From: Pseudomonadota bacterium
Lineage (GTDB): Bacteria > Pseudomonadota > Gammaproteobacteria > Burkholderiales > Burkholderiaceae_C
Direction: 5' to 3'
Assembly: GCA_018241225.1 (NCBI GenBank)
Contig: JAFEEG010000035.1
Location: forward strand, 1-64,000
Length of the DNA: 64,000 nucleotides
Position 1 is the stretch's first letter; every line of letters starts with the position of its first letter. Below the pieces are notes generated by a model that was not told where the DNA came from, made no database searches, and saw nothing but the letters and a program-made list of their open reading frames with translations. Shown here in pieces: positions 1 through 7,424 of this stretch. The translations under genes and the position numbers were made by a program.

Positions 1-52
1 CTAGTCATTCAAGATGGTTGCTGTAAGTTGAAAAAATCGGGGGGTGTGGTGT

Positions 53-820
53 TCAGAGCCCGCGCCACCACACACGCTTGGCGGCCAGCTCGACCAGCAC
101 GTACAGCAGCCCGGCCACCACCGAGACCACCACCAGCGCGGCGAACAGGTAGTCGGTGCGTGCGTTGGCGTTGGCCTCCAGGATCAGGTGGCCCAGGCCC
201 CGCTCGGAGCCGACGAACTCGCCCACGATCGCGCCGATGACCGCCAGCGGCATCGCCGCCTTGCAGCCGTCCATGATCGAGGGCAGGGCGGCCGGCACGT
301 ACAGGCGCCGGAAGGTGGTCCAGGCCGGTGCGCGGATGGCGCGGAAATGCTCGACCAGGTGCGCCGGCGTGCCGGCCAGCCCGCCCATGGTGGCGATCAC
401 CACCGGGAAGAAGGCGAACAGGAAGGCCATCAGCACCTTGGAGGTATCGCCGTAGCCGAACCAGATCACCATCAGCGGCGCCAGCGCGATCTTGGGCAGG
501 CCCTGGAACACCACGATGGGCGGATACAGCATGCGCCGCACCAGCGGCACCGCATGGATCAGCAGGCCCAGCAGCACGCCGCCGATGGCCGCGCATGCGA
601 AACCGGCGAGCACCTCCTGCGTGGTCACCCAGGCCTGCACGGCCAGCGCCGTGCGGTTGGCCCAGAGGCTGTCGAACACCTGCGACAGCGGCGGCAGCAG
701 GTAGCGCTTGATGCCGAAGATGTCGACCGCCTTTTCCCACAGGATGGCCATGGCGATGAAGAAGATCGCCGGGTCGGTAAAGCGGCGCCACGATGCCGCC
801 TTGGTGGATGTGCCTGTCAC
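53..820 (-). CDS. ABC transporter permease, SsuC/TauC-like
   Basis: Inner-membrane permease of an ABC importer of the nitrate/sulfonate/taurine class, 255 aa from the chosen GTG. It has several hydrophobic helices, and the central EAA-type loop is seen as the stretch around AIRAPAWTTFRRLYVPAALPS. The open frame extends further upstream, but the GTG at 820 is preceded by GGAGACAAG at good spacing, and starting there avoids overlapping the VOC gene. It lies downstream of a substrate-binding protein gene on the same strand. The matching ATPase is not in the window and would be expected off the left edge. The substrate is unknown; the dioxygenase and FAH hydrolase neighbours suggest an aromatic or dicarboxylic compound. 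Confidence 0.85.
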   Translation of the reverse strand: MTGTSTKAASWRRFTDPAIFFIAMAILWEKAVDIFGIKRYLLPPLSQVFDSLWANRTALAVQAWVTTQEVLAGFACAAIGGVLLGLLIHAVPLVRRMLYPPIVVFQGLPKIALAPLMVIWFGYGDTSKVLMAFLFAFFPVVIATMGGLAGTPAHLVEHFRAIRAPAWTTFRRLYVPAALPSIMDGCKAAMPLAVIGAIVGEFVGSERGLGHLILEANANARTDYLFAALVVVSVVAGLLYVLVELAAKRVWWRGL

Positions 821-873
821 CTTGTCTCCATTCGTTGTGTTGTTGATCTGGCGCTTGTGGTCAACGTTTGCGG

Positions 874-1449
874 CTAGCCGGGCTTGTCGTTCTCTTTCTC
901 GTCCTGCCGCGGCCCCCACTGCGGGGGCGGCACCACGAACTTGCGGAAGTGCCATTGGTCGAACGCCGCCAGGTCGTTCTTCCACACGCTGGGCGTGTAG
1001 GGCGACTCGGGCGTGACCTGCACCATCTCGGCGTAGAACTCGCAGTAGTTGCCGTCCGGGTCCTTGAAGACCAGGAACAGGTTCTCGCCGGGCCCATGCT
1101 TGCCGATGCCGCGCACGATCTGCACGCCCTGCTCCCGCAGGTAGCGCGCGGCCTCCTCGATCTCGGCCAGCGAGCCCAGCTGGTAGGCGAAGTGCTCCAG
1201 CCCGGGGCGGCTGGGTACATACGTGGCGTTGCGCTGCGCATCGCCCGGCGCAATCTGCGCCAGCGCCAGGTCGTGGTGGTCGGCCCCGCAGCGCAGGAAG
1301 GCCATCTGGTCCTCGATGTAGTCGGACACTTCCAGCCCGACGATCTCGGTGTAGAAACGCACCGAGGCCTTCAGGTCGCGCACGTTGAGCACGATGTGGC
1401 CCAGGCGTTGCGGCCGGGGTCGGCGCGCCGGGGGAGTTGCTTGAGTCAT
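874..1449 (-). CDS. VOC-family extradiol-type dioxygenase / glyoxalase-fold protein
   Basis: A 191-aa vicinal-oxygen-chelate protein. His18 (RLGHIVLNV), His86 (GLEHFAYQL) and Glu137 (NYCEFYAEM) match the 2-His-1-carboxylate metal site of type I extradiol dioxygenases, so ring cleavage of a catechol-like substrate is plausible. The ATG at 1449 overlaps the stop of the upstream substrate-binding protein gene as ATGA, which indicates translational coupling. The same frame stays open upstream but only inside the neighbouring gene. A metal-dependent lyase or isomerase of the same fold cannot be excluded. Confidence 0.8.
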   Translation of the reverse strand: MTQATPPARRPRPQRLGHIVLNVRDLKASVRFYTEIVGLEVSDYIEDQMAFLRCGADHHDLALAQIAPGDAQRNATYVPSRPGLEHFAYQLGSLAEIEEAARYLREQGVQIVRGIGKHGPGENLFLVFKDPDGNYCEFYAEMVQVTPESPYTPSVWKNDLAAFDQWHFRKFVVPPPQWGPRQDEKENDKPG

Positions 1450-2462
1450 TGAGCGGCGCCGAGCAGGTCGTTGGTGTAGATGTCCTGCGCCTTCACCTTG
1501 CCGTTCAGCTCGAAGGCCTTGTCCACGAACTGCACCGTGCTGCGCATGCGGTCTTCGCGCTGAAAGCCCAGGCCCTTGTCCTTGGCCTGCGGATCGGCGA
1601 GCAGGTCGGCAATGTCCTTGATCTGCGCCAGCGCCACCGCGCGGTCGGTAGCCGGGAACATCTTGACCATGATGTCGGCCGCCTGTTCCGGGTTGGCCAT
1701 GGCCCACTCGTAGCCGCGGTAGGAGCCGCGCAGGAACTTCTTGACCATCTCGGGCCGCTTGCGCAGCGTGTCCTCGCTGGTGGCAAAGCCGCTGCCGTAG
1801 GCATTCAGGCCGAAGTCGCTGTATTCGATCCAGCCCAGCTTCACGCCGGCGGCCGCCGCCTGCTTGAGCGTCACCGCCCGGTTGCTGGCGCGCCAGCATT
1901 CGGCCAGGTCGATGCGGCCCTCGATGAGCGAAGCGTCGACCACGGCCGGGTCCATGCGCAAGAGGCGGATGCTGTCCTTGGGCAGGCCGTTCTGTGCCAG
2001 CCAGGCCGGCACCACGTTGTGCACCGGGGAAGCCGAGCCGCCGCCCAGCAGCAGTCCCTTCATCTCGGCCGGGGTCTTGGGCTGGTGGCGCGCGGTGTCG
2101 AAGCAGATGCCCGCCGGCCAGCGTGTGTTGATCGCGCCCACCATGCGGATCTTTCCGCCGTTGGCGCGGTTGAGCACCAGGCTGATGGGGTCGACGTAGC
2201 CGAAGTCGAACTGGCCCTGGTCCAGTTCGTTGGCGGTGCGGTTGCCGCCGTAGCCACGCATGATGCTGGCCTCCAGCCCCAGCTCGCGGAAGAAGCCGCG
2301 CTCCTGCGCGACGATCACTCCGATCGAGCTGCCTTGCGGCAGCCAGGCCATGTTGTAGCTGACCTTTTCCTGTGCCAGCGCGCTGGCACAGGCGGCCAGC
2401 AGCGCAGCGGCGCTCAGCGCCCGGGCGGCGCGCGCGGCGAGTCCTCGTACGGTGCGGTGCAT
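1446..2462 (-). CDS. ABC transporter substrate-binding protein (NMT1/TauA-like)
   Basis: A 338-aa periplasmic binding protein. A signal peptide covers about residues 1-30 (AALLAACASALAQ), followed by the mature start EKVSYNMAWLPQGS, typical of the NMT1/THI5 and sulfonate-binding superfamily. GGAGAC lies about 4 nt before the ATG. It is the transporter gene nearest the regulator end of the operon and is translationally coupled to the VOC dioxygenase. The ligand is not predictable from sequence; the two catabolic enzymes in the operon suggest it feeds their pathway. Confidence 0.85.
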   Translation of the reverse strand: MHRTVRGLAARAARALSAAALLAACASALAQEKVSYNMAWLPQGSSIGVIVAQERGFFRELGLEASIMRGYGGNRTANELDQGQFDFGYVDPISLVLNRANGGKIRMVGAINTRWPAGICFDTARHQPKTPAEMKGLLLGGGSASPVHNVVPAWLAQNGLPKDSIRLLRMDPAVVDASLIEGRIDLAECWRASNRAVTLKQAAAAGVKLGWIEYSDFGLNAYGSGFATSEDTLRKRPEMVKKFLRGSYRGYEWAMANPEQAADIMVKMFPATDRAVALAQIKDIADLLADPQAKDKGLGFQREDRMRSTVQFVDKAFELNGKVKAQDIYTNDLLGAAQ

Positions 2463-2524
2463 GTTGTCTCCATGTCGTTCTGCTCTAACTCGGGAAGTGA
2501 AAGACCCAGGTGGCGGCGGCGCGT

Positions 2525-3463
2525 TCAGACGCGCTCTTGCCGCACCTGGTTGGCAAGCTGGCCGATGCCTTCGACGCTCGCCACCATCCGGTCGCCATCA
2601 TTGAGGAAAACGCCCCGGCCCATGCCCACGCCGGTGGGCGTGCCGGTGGCGATGATGTCGCCCGGCTCCAGCGTGACGATGGTCGAGAGGTAGGCGATCT
2701 GCTCGCGCACCGTCCAGATCATGTTGGCGGTGCTGTCTTCCTGCATTGCAACGTCGTTCACGTCCAGGCGCATCTGCACGGCCTGCGGGTCGGGAATCTG
2801 CCAGGACGGCACCAGCCACGGGCCGATGGGGGCGAAGGTGTCGTGGCACTTGCCCTGGAACCAGTCGTGCTTGAAGGGGTAGTCGCTGCGGATGTTGAGG
2901 TCGCGCGCCGAGACGTCGTTGAGGATGGTGTAGCAGGCCACCGCGTCGAGGGCGTCGTCCACCGAAATGCGGCGGCAGCGCTTGCCGATGACGGCGGCCA
3001 GCTCGACCTCCCAGTCGAGCTTGGCGGTCTCGGGCGGCATCTGCACGATTTCGCCGTTGCCGATCACCGTGTTCGACAGCTTCAGGAACATGTAGGGCTT
3101 GCTCTGCGACTTGGCGGCCAGCACCGTTCCCATCTCGTTGGCGTGCGAGGCGAAGTTGGAGGCGGCGCAAAAGATGCGCTGGGGCACATACGGTGCGGCA
3201 ACGGCCTCCGCGCCGTTCGGGACCGGCCGGATGGCCCCCGAGGCAGCCAGCGAGGCTGCCACCGGCGTGGCGTCGCGCAGCCAGGGAGCCGTCTGGGCCC
3301 AGTCGCGCAGCATCGACTCCATACCACCTTGCACCCAGTTCGCCGGCGTGGCGGGCAGGCCGGCGGCCAGCGCCGCTTCCAGGTCGTAGAGCTTGTTGTC
3401 GAGTACCAGGGCGGGGGCGAGGCGGTTGCCGCGGCGATAGCTGGCGAGGGCGATCCAGGACAT
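2525..3463 (-). CDS. Fumarylacetoacetate hydrolase (FAH) family protein
   Basis: A 312-aa soluble enzyme of the FAH superfamily, whose members hydrolyse or decarboxylate acylpyruvates and 2-oxo-hept-3-ene-dioates in aromatic meta-cleavage routes. A variable N-terminal region is followed by the conserved core: FCAASNFASHANEM, then DWEVELAAVIGK, DVSARD and TGTPTGVG near the end. The acidic residues in EVELA are the expected divalent-metal ligands. AAGGAGA precedes the ATG. It is the first gene of the operon that also encodes a VOC dioxygenase, so ring cleavage followed by hydrolysis is the natural reading. The exact substrate is unknown. Confidence 0.87.
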   Translation of the reverse strand: MSWIALASYRRGNRLAPALVLDNKLYDLEAALAAGLPATPANWVQGGMESMLRDWAQTAPWLRDATPVAASLAASGAIRPVPNGAEAVAAPYVPQRIFCAASNFASHANEMGTVLAAKSQSKPYMFLKLSNTVIGNGEIVQMPPETAKLDWEVELAAVIGKRCRRISVDDALDAVACYTILNDVSARDLNIRSDYPFKHDWFQGKCHDTFAPIGPWLVPSWQIPDPQAVQMRLDVNDVAMQEDSTANMIWTVREQIAYLSTIVTLEPGDIIATGTPTGVGMGRGVFLNDGDRMVASVEGIGQLANQVRQERV

Positions 3464-3526
3464 GCGTGTCTCCTTCTTTCTTGGGTATGAAAAACGTCCG
3501 TGAAAAGATTATGCACGCAAAGATTG

Positions 3527-3544
3527 GAAATTGTGTGCAATTTC
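3527..3544. promoter_or_regulatory. Palindromic operator upstream of the FAH operon
   Basis: A perfect inverted repeat, GAAATTG-TGTG-CAATTTC, about 65-80 nt upstream of the FAH start. Its core TTGTNNRCAA is shared with the site upstream of the GntR gene, which suggests the same FCD-type regulator binds both. Confidence 0.55.
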
Positions 3545-3658
3545 TTTCTGTGGTGTTCACGGCGTCGATCGCCGGTCAAGAAGTGCAAGGAGGCGCGCAG
3601 GCACAAGCCCGCCATCGCCTGGGCGGCGACAGCGGGCAGGCGTGAAGGGCAGGAGGGA

Positions 3659-4342
3659 TCAGTCGACCGAGGCGACGGGGCGCCCGGTGTCGGTGCGCAG
3701 GTGCTGCAGCACGTTCATGGCCGAGTTGGCGGCGTGGCTGTTCATGGCCGCGGCGGCGGCTTCGCCGTCGTGCGCCAGCATGGCCGCCACGATGGCTTCG
3801 TGCTCCACGTGCGAATGCTGCAGGCGGTTCTCGGCCACGAAGAAGCCGCGCGAGCGCAGGGGCGCCAGGCGCTGGCGCAGGCTCAGGGCCAGGTCTTGCA
3901 GGGTGCGGTTGCGCGCCCCGGCATAGATGAGCGCGTGGAACTCCTCGTTGAGCTCCGCGTAGGCCTTGGCGTCGCCGCTGGCCATGGCCTGCTGCGCCTG
4001 CTGGTGGACGAACTCGATGCGCTTTCGCTCCGAGGGCGCTGCGCGCAGGGCGCACAGCTTGGCGCACAGTGCCTCGATCTCGCCCGAGGCCTCGAACAGG
4101 GCGTCGAGATCGGAGGCGGCCATGGCCGCCACCGAGAAGCCGCGGCGCGGCTGGTATTCGACCAGGCGGGTGGAGGCCAGTTGGCGCAGCGCGTCGCGCA
4201 CCGGGCTGCGCGACACATTGAAGCGGGTCGCAATCGATTGTTCATCCAGCCGCTCGCCGGGCTGGAATCGGCGCAGCACGATTTCCTCTGCCAGCTGATC
4301 CGAAATCGTCTGCGACAGCGTCTTTCCGGGCGCGTTATCCAT
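3659..4342 (-). CDS. GntR-family (FadR/FCD type) transcriptional regulator
   Basis: A 227-aa regulator. An N-terminal winged helix (RFNVSRSPVRDALRQLASTRLVE, about residues 40-65) is followed by an all-helical FCD ligand domain with Asp/His metal-site residues (NEEFHALIY and a later HVEHEAIVAAM). An in-frame ATG at 4384 would add 14 residues. The ATG at 4342 was chosen because an operator-like palindrome lies between the two. It sits upstream of, and is co-oriented with, the FAH/VOC/ABC operon and probably controls it in response to a carboxylate ligand. Confidence 0.85.
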   Translation of the reverse strand: MDNAPGKTLSQTISDQLAEEIVLRRFQPGERLDEQSIATRFNVSRSPVRDALRQLASTRLVEYQPRRGFSVAAMAASDLDALFEASGEIEALCAKLCALRAAPSERKRIEFVHQQAQQAMASGDAKAYAELNEEFHALIYAGARNRTLQDLALSLRQRLAPLRSRGFFVAENRLQHSHVEHEAIVAAMLAHDGEAAAAAMNSHAANSAMNVLQHLRTDTGRPVASVD

Positions 4343-4358
4343 GGTCGGTACGGTCAAA

Positions 4359-4368
4359 TTGTCGACAA
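4359..4368. promoter_or_regulatory. FCD-GntR operator candidate (TTGTCGACAA)
   Basis: A perfect 10-bp palindrome 17 nt upstream of the chosen GntR start. It fits the TTGT-N2-ACAA type of site bound by FCD regulators and shares AAATTGTNNRCAA with the site at 3527-3544. Autoregulation is inferred. Confidence 0.5.
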
Positions 4369-4430
4369 AAGTTAATTGTCGCATACGAAATTGCCGCCTG
4401 TGCCGCGAACTTGCGGCGCCGGGTGTGCGC

Positions 4431-5243
4431 TCAGGCCGCCGGCACGTCGATGAGCAGGTGGGGGCGAAAGCCTTCCTGCTCGCCTTTGCTGCGGTAGCCC
4501 AGCGGGTTGGCCACCACGCGGCAGCCGTCCTTCACATAGTCGAAGGCGCAATGCAGGTGCCCGTGCAGCCACAGCTGGGCCAGGGGCAGCAGCTCGTCCA
4601 GCGAATTGCAGAAGCCGGCCGTGCCGGGGGTGAGGCCGTAGCGCGGGTCGGCGCTGGCCAGGCTGGGAGCGAAATGAGTGATGGCCACGGTGGTTCCGTC
4701 GTAAGGCTGCGCCAGCGCGTTGCGCAGCCAGGCCTGGCAGGCCAGGCCGTGCTCGCGCACCTCCTCGGCAAGAAAGGGTTGGCCGTGACGGGTGGTGCCG
4801 CAGGTGCTCAGGTAATAGTTGGCGGCACGCATCGCCTTGCCGCGCTTCTTGAGCTGCTCGGTCATCGGCTCGCGCGGATCGACGAGCGCGTCGAAGTCGC
4901 TCCAGAGGCTGCTGCCGATGAAGCGTACGCCGTCGATCAGCAGGGTTTCGGACTCCAGCCAGCGAATGTCCAGTTGCTCGCAGGCTTCGCGCAGGCGCTG
5001 GTGCACCGTGTCGAAGTCGGCGTTGTCGTATTCGTGGTTGCCCGGCACATAGAGAACCGGAACCGGCCAGCCATTCCTGGGCGAGAAGCGCTCCAGGCCG
5101 TAGAGCGTGCCGTCCAGCCGCGAGCCGGCCTGGTAGGAGCCGATGTCTCCGGCCAGCACCAGCAGGTCGGCGCCCGGTGCCGGGGTGACTTCGAAACGGG
5201 GGTGCGATTCCAGGTGCAGGTCGGAAAGTAGTTGCAGCTTCAT
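4431..5243 (-). CDS. Calcineurin-like metallophosphoesterase
   Basis: A 270-aa soluble phosphoesterase. The family metal-binding blocks are present in order: SDLHLE near the N-terminus, LAGDIGS, PGNHEY, then THFAPS and the C-terminal GHLH. Together these bind two metals. The frame continues upstream to 5297, but the ATG at 5243 puts KLQLLSDLHLE at the N-terminus as in related proteins. It stands alone, convergent with nothing and divergent from the small gene at 5398. The substrate cannot be told; members include cAMP, nucleotide and general phosphodiesterases. Confidence 0.85.
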   Translation of the reverse strand: MKLQLLSDLHLESHPRFEVTPAPGADLLVLAGDIGSYQAGSRLDGTLYGLERFSPRNGWPVPVLYVPGNHEYDNADFDTVHQRLREACEQLDIRWLESETLLIDGVRFIGSSLWSDFDALVDPREPMTEQLKKRGKAMRAANYYLSTCGTTRHGQPFLAEEVREHGLACQAWLRNALAQPYDGTTVAITHFAPSLASADPRYGLTPGTAGFCNSLDELLPLAQLWLHGHLHCAFDYVKDGCRVVANPLGYRSKGEQEGFRPHLLIDVPAA

Positions 5244-5328
5244 GGGCCTGCCATTGTCCTGCCGCAGGCCCGGCCAGGTGCGGATGAATCTGGTCATGCA
5301 TCAAGCGCATAACCTTGGCCAGCACGAA

Positions 5329-5345
5329 TTAGGGAAAACCCCTAA
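5329..5345. promoter_or_regulatory. TTAGGG-N5-CCCTAA inverted motif
   Basis: An inverted repeat (TTAGGG, AAAAC, CCCTAA) whose right arm ends 53 nt before the ATG of the 55-aa gene. A near-identical motif lies at the same distance before the gene at 6721, so it is probably a shared operator or promoter element. Confidence 0.45.
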
Positions 5346-5397
5346 ACTACATCCATCACGAACTCAGGGGCGTGGTCACCAAAAGACCCGCAACACC

Positions 5398-5565
5398 ATG
5401 CTTAGCTTGATCGCCCAAGTGGTCAATTTCTTCCGTTCCTCCGATGCACAGCCCAGCCACGCTGCGGCGCTGATGGAGGCCGCCGACGGCATGGCGGGCT
5501 ACGACGCCCGCCGCGCGCAAGAGCTGCGTGCTGCCGCCAGCGCCTGGCTCAGCGTCGTTCGCTGA
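5398..5565 (+). CDS. Small hypothetical protein (55 aa)
   Basis: A 55-aa protein beginning MLSLIAQVVNFF with an Ala-rich amphipathic remainder (AAALMEAADGMAGYDARRAQELRAAASAWL). No catalytic motif is visible and it is not recognised. It is supported by codon use like neighbouring genes, a clean ATG, and the inverted TTAGGG/CCCTAA motif at a fixed distance upstream that it shares with the gene at 6721. It may be a small stress or membrane-associated protein, but no function is assigned. Confidence 0.6.
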   Translation: MLSLIAQVVNFFRSSDAQPSHAAALMEAADGMAGYDARRAQELRAAASAWLSVVR

Positions 5566-5613
5566 GTCAGCTAGCAGTTAGCGCCCACTGCGTCGAAGCC
5601 TGAAGCCCAGGCT

Positions 5614-6609
5614 TCACGACCGAGGCACAGCGCTCACGGCGACTTCGGCGCGCGGGGGGCGCGGAAATGCAAGCTCCGCCGCACGCACCATTGCACCGCG
5701 CAGCCACTCGTGCGCCGGGCTGTACAGGGCGCGGCGATGCCAGACGGCGTCGACATGCATCAGGGGCTGGTCAAAGGGCAGGTCCCGCAGCACGAGTTGC
5801 TCGCTAAAGCCCGTCACCCCGATGAAATGGCGCGGCAATACCGTGAGCAGGTTCGAGTTGGCCACCACGCGTCCGGCGGTGAAGAACTGGTTCACCGTGG
5901 CAACGATGCGCCTTTCCCGGCCCAGCGCCCCGAGCGTCTGGTCGACAAAGCCGAAAGGCCGGCCCGAAAAGCTCACCAGCAGGTGACGGGCGTTGCAGAA
6001 CTCATCCAGCGTCAACGGGGCCTGCGCCAGCGGGTGATCGTGCCGCATGGCGCACGCGTACTGGCTGATGTACAGGCGCTGCGACTCGAACGGCAACGCC
6101 TCGCCCGATTGCGCGGCGGCGGTCAGATTGGCCAGCAGCGCCGGGAAGTAGCCCACCGCCATGTCCGCGGCCTCTTCTTCCAGCAGCCGGCGCGGATCCC
6201 GGGTGGTGAGCGGCACCGTGCGAACCGAAATGCCGGGCGCCTCTGCCTCGCCGATGCGCACCAGGCCCGGCATCAGCTCGGCAGCGGTGGCGTCCGCCAT
6301 CGCCACGACGAAGGTGGTGCGTGCGCTGACCGGGTCGAACTCGCTGGGCGCCAGGGTGTGTTGCAGTTGCCGCAAGGCTTCGCGCACCGTGGGCCACAGG
6401 GCCAGGGCCCTGGGTGTGGGCTCCACGCCGGCACCCGCGCGGCGCACCAGCTCGTCGCCCAGGATCTCCCGAAGGCGGCGCAGGGCGTTGCTCACGGCCG
6501 GCTGGGTCAGCGACAAGTTGCGGGCCGCCCGCGTCAGGTTTCGCTCGGCCATCACCTCGTCGAAGACGCGCAACAGGTTCAGGTCGAGGGTGCGGAAGTT
6601 GACATTCAT
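5614..6609 (-). CDS. LysR-family transcriptional regulator
   Basis: A 331-aa LysR regulator. An N-terminal winged helix-turn-helix (LNLLRVFDEVMAERNLTRAARNLSLTQPAVSNALRRL region, residues 9-45) is followed by a periplasmic-binding-protein-like effector domain. The N-terminus resembles the NodD/LinR branch. It is divergent from the membrane protein gene at 6721 with 111 bp between starts. The inverted TAGGG/CCCTA motif lies in that space, and a second copy precedes the 55-aa gene on the other side. Control of both small genes is possible but not shown. Confidence 0.88.
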   Translation of the reverse strand: MNVNFRTLDLNLLRVFDEVMAERNLTRAARNLSLTQPAVSNALRRLREILGDELVRRAGAGVEPTPRALALWPTVREALRQLQHTLAPSEFDPVSARTTFVVAMADATAAELMPGLVRIGEAEAPGISVRTVPLTTRDPRRLLEEEAADMAVGYFPALLANLTAAAQSGEALPFESQRLYISQYACAMRHDHPLAQAPLTLDEFCNARHLLVSFSGRPFGFVDQTLGALGRERRIVATVNQFFTAGRVVANSNLLTVLPRHFIGVTGFSEQLVLRDLPFDQPLMHVDAVWHRRALYSPAHEWLRGAMVRAAELAFPRPPRAEVAVSAVPRS

Positions 6610-6654
6610 AAGTCCAGTGAATGATGAGCATCACAAAGATAAAGTTGCAAAGCA

Positions 6655-6670
6655 CTAGGGTCAACCCTAA
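6655..6670. promoter_or_regulatory. TAGGG-N4-CCCTA inverted motif
   Basis: Arms TAGGG and CCCTA with TCAA between, ending about 51 nt before the ATG at 6721. It is the second copy of the element at 5329-5345 and lies in the LysR divergent promoter region. Confidence 0.45.
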
Positions 6671-6720
6671 TATCACCCCATCGGCCAAAAGCCACGCACA
6701 CACACAGAGGGAAACACATC

Positions 6721-7242
6721 ATGTCCAACAGTTTTGTTCACGTAGACCAAACCACCCAACACGCCGGCGTCGAGCGTGCTGAAGCGGTAGTAACCCAATT
6801 GCGCGATGCCCGCAGCCGCCTGAACGGCGCGCGCGGCATGGCTGCCATCCTGCTGGCCGCGGTGGTCGGTGCCATCTTCGTGGTGGTCGACCGCATGGCC
6901 GCGAACCTGGAAGACGGCGAAATGCTGGCCATCTGGGCTGTCGTTTCCGCCCTGTTCTTCGTGGCCCTGGCCGTCGGCGCGAGCGCGCTGCGTCCGGTGG
7001 GTGCTCGTCTTGCTGCCGCCTGGAAGCTGTCCGCCGAGCGCCGCGCCCAAGCCCGTGCCGATGCGCAGTTCATGGCCTACGCCGCCTTCGACCCCCGCGT
7101 GATGCACGACCTGCAAGTTGCCATCAGCCGCCACGAAGAGCAGAACCCGACCGAAGCCGACGTTGCTCCGCGCGCCCAGCGCCAACTGGCTGGCGACCTG
7201 TACGAAGCGACCCGCCGCGCTCGCATGTCGCACTACTACTGA
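6721..7242 (+). CDS. Two-helix membrane protein of unknown function
   Basis: A 173-aa protein. A soluble N-terminal segment is followed by two hydrophobic helices at about residues 40-57 (GMAAILLAAVVGAIFVVVD) and 68-90 (MLAIWAVVSALFFVALAVGA), then a charged helical C-terminal tail ending in RRARMSHYY. No family was recognised. It is preceded by GAGGGAAACACATC and is divergent from the LysR gene. Its original 3-prime terminator is the one interrupted by the integrated island, so transcription past 7270 may now run toward the island end. Confidence 0.75.
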   Translation: MSNSFVHVDQTTQHAGVERAEAVVTQLRDARSRLNGARGMAAILLAAVVGAIFVVVDRMAANLEDGEMLAIWAVVSALFFVALAVGASALRPVGARLAAAWKLSAERRAQARADAQFMAYAAFDPRVMHDLQVAISRHEEQNPTEADVAPRAQRQLAGDLYEATRRARMSHYY

Positions 7243-7258
7243 GCCCTCGGCTCCAAAT

Positions 7259-7271
7259 AAAAAAGCCGCCC
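7259..7271. terminator. Left half of a split bidirectional terminator
   Basis: AAAAAAGCCGCCC, the left stem arm of a hairpin whose right arm (GGGCGGCTTTTTTTT) lies at 12660-12674. Joined across the CCACGAGG repeat, the two give a 7-bp GC stem with A/T flanks and a CACGA loop. This would have served the convergent genes at 7242 and 12726. Confidence 0.8.
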
Positions 7272-7278
7272 CACGAGG
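7271..7278. repeat. Left attachment repeat CCACGAGG
   Basis: The left copy of the 8-bp direct repeat at the island border. It is joined on its outer side to the terminator arm GCCGCC and on its inner side to island DNA. Confidence 0.75.
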
Positions 7279-7293
7279 ACCTGTACCCTAAAG

Positions 7294-7302
7294 ATACATA
7301 GT
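7294..7302 (+). repeat. Left-end ATACATAGT (inverted partner at 12626)
   Basis: ATACATAGT begins 15 nt inside the left repeat. Its inverted copy ACTATGTAT ends 19 nt inside the right repeat. A recombinase-binding role is inferred from the symmetric placement. Confidence 0.5.
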
Positions 7303-7357
7303 ATTTGAGTGAGTGCGGGTTGTGCCCTCTCAGAGTTGGTATTTATTGAATTTGCAT

Positions 7358-7379
7358 TGCGATGTATAGATACATCGCA
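7358..7379. repeat. Perfect 10+2+10 palindrome downstream of gmtX
   Basis: Arms TGCGATGTAT and ATACATCGCA are separated by AG. It lies about 46-67 nt past the gmtX stop. The ATACAT half is also found in the end repeats, so it may be a protein-binding site for a recombinase or regulator. No T-run follows, so it does not look like a terminator. Confidence 0.55.
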
Positions 7380-7424
7380 GTGCATCGCAACTTCCAAGCG
7401 CCGACGGCAACGTTGGCGCTTTTT

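Noticed and set aside
1..52. Start of an ATPase gene for the leftmost ABC transporter
   Set aside because: Only a few codons could be present and no ribosome site or motif can be judged, so no feature is called.
7358..7379. Palindrome read as a terminator of gmtX
   Set aside because: No T-run follows on either strand, and the arms are AT-rich in the centre, unlike a rho-independent terminator.
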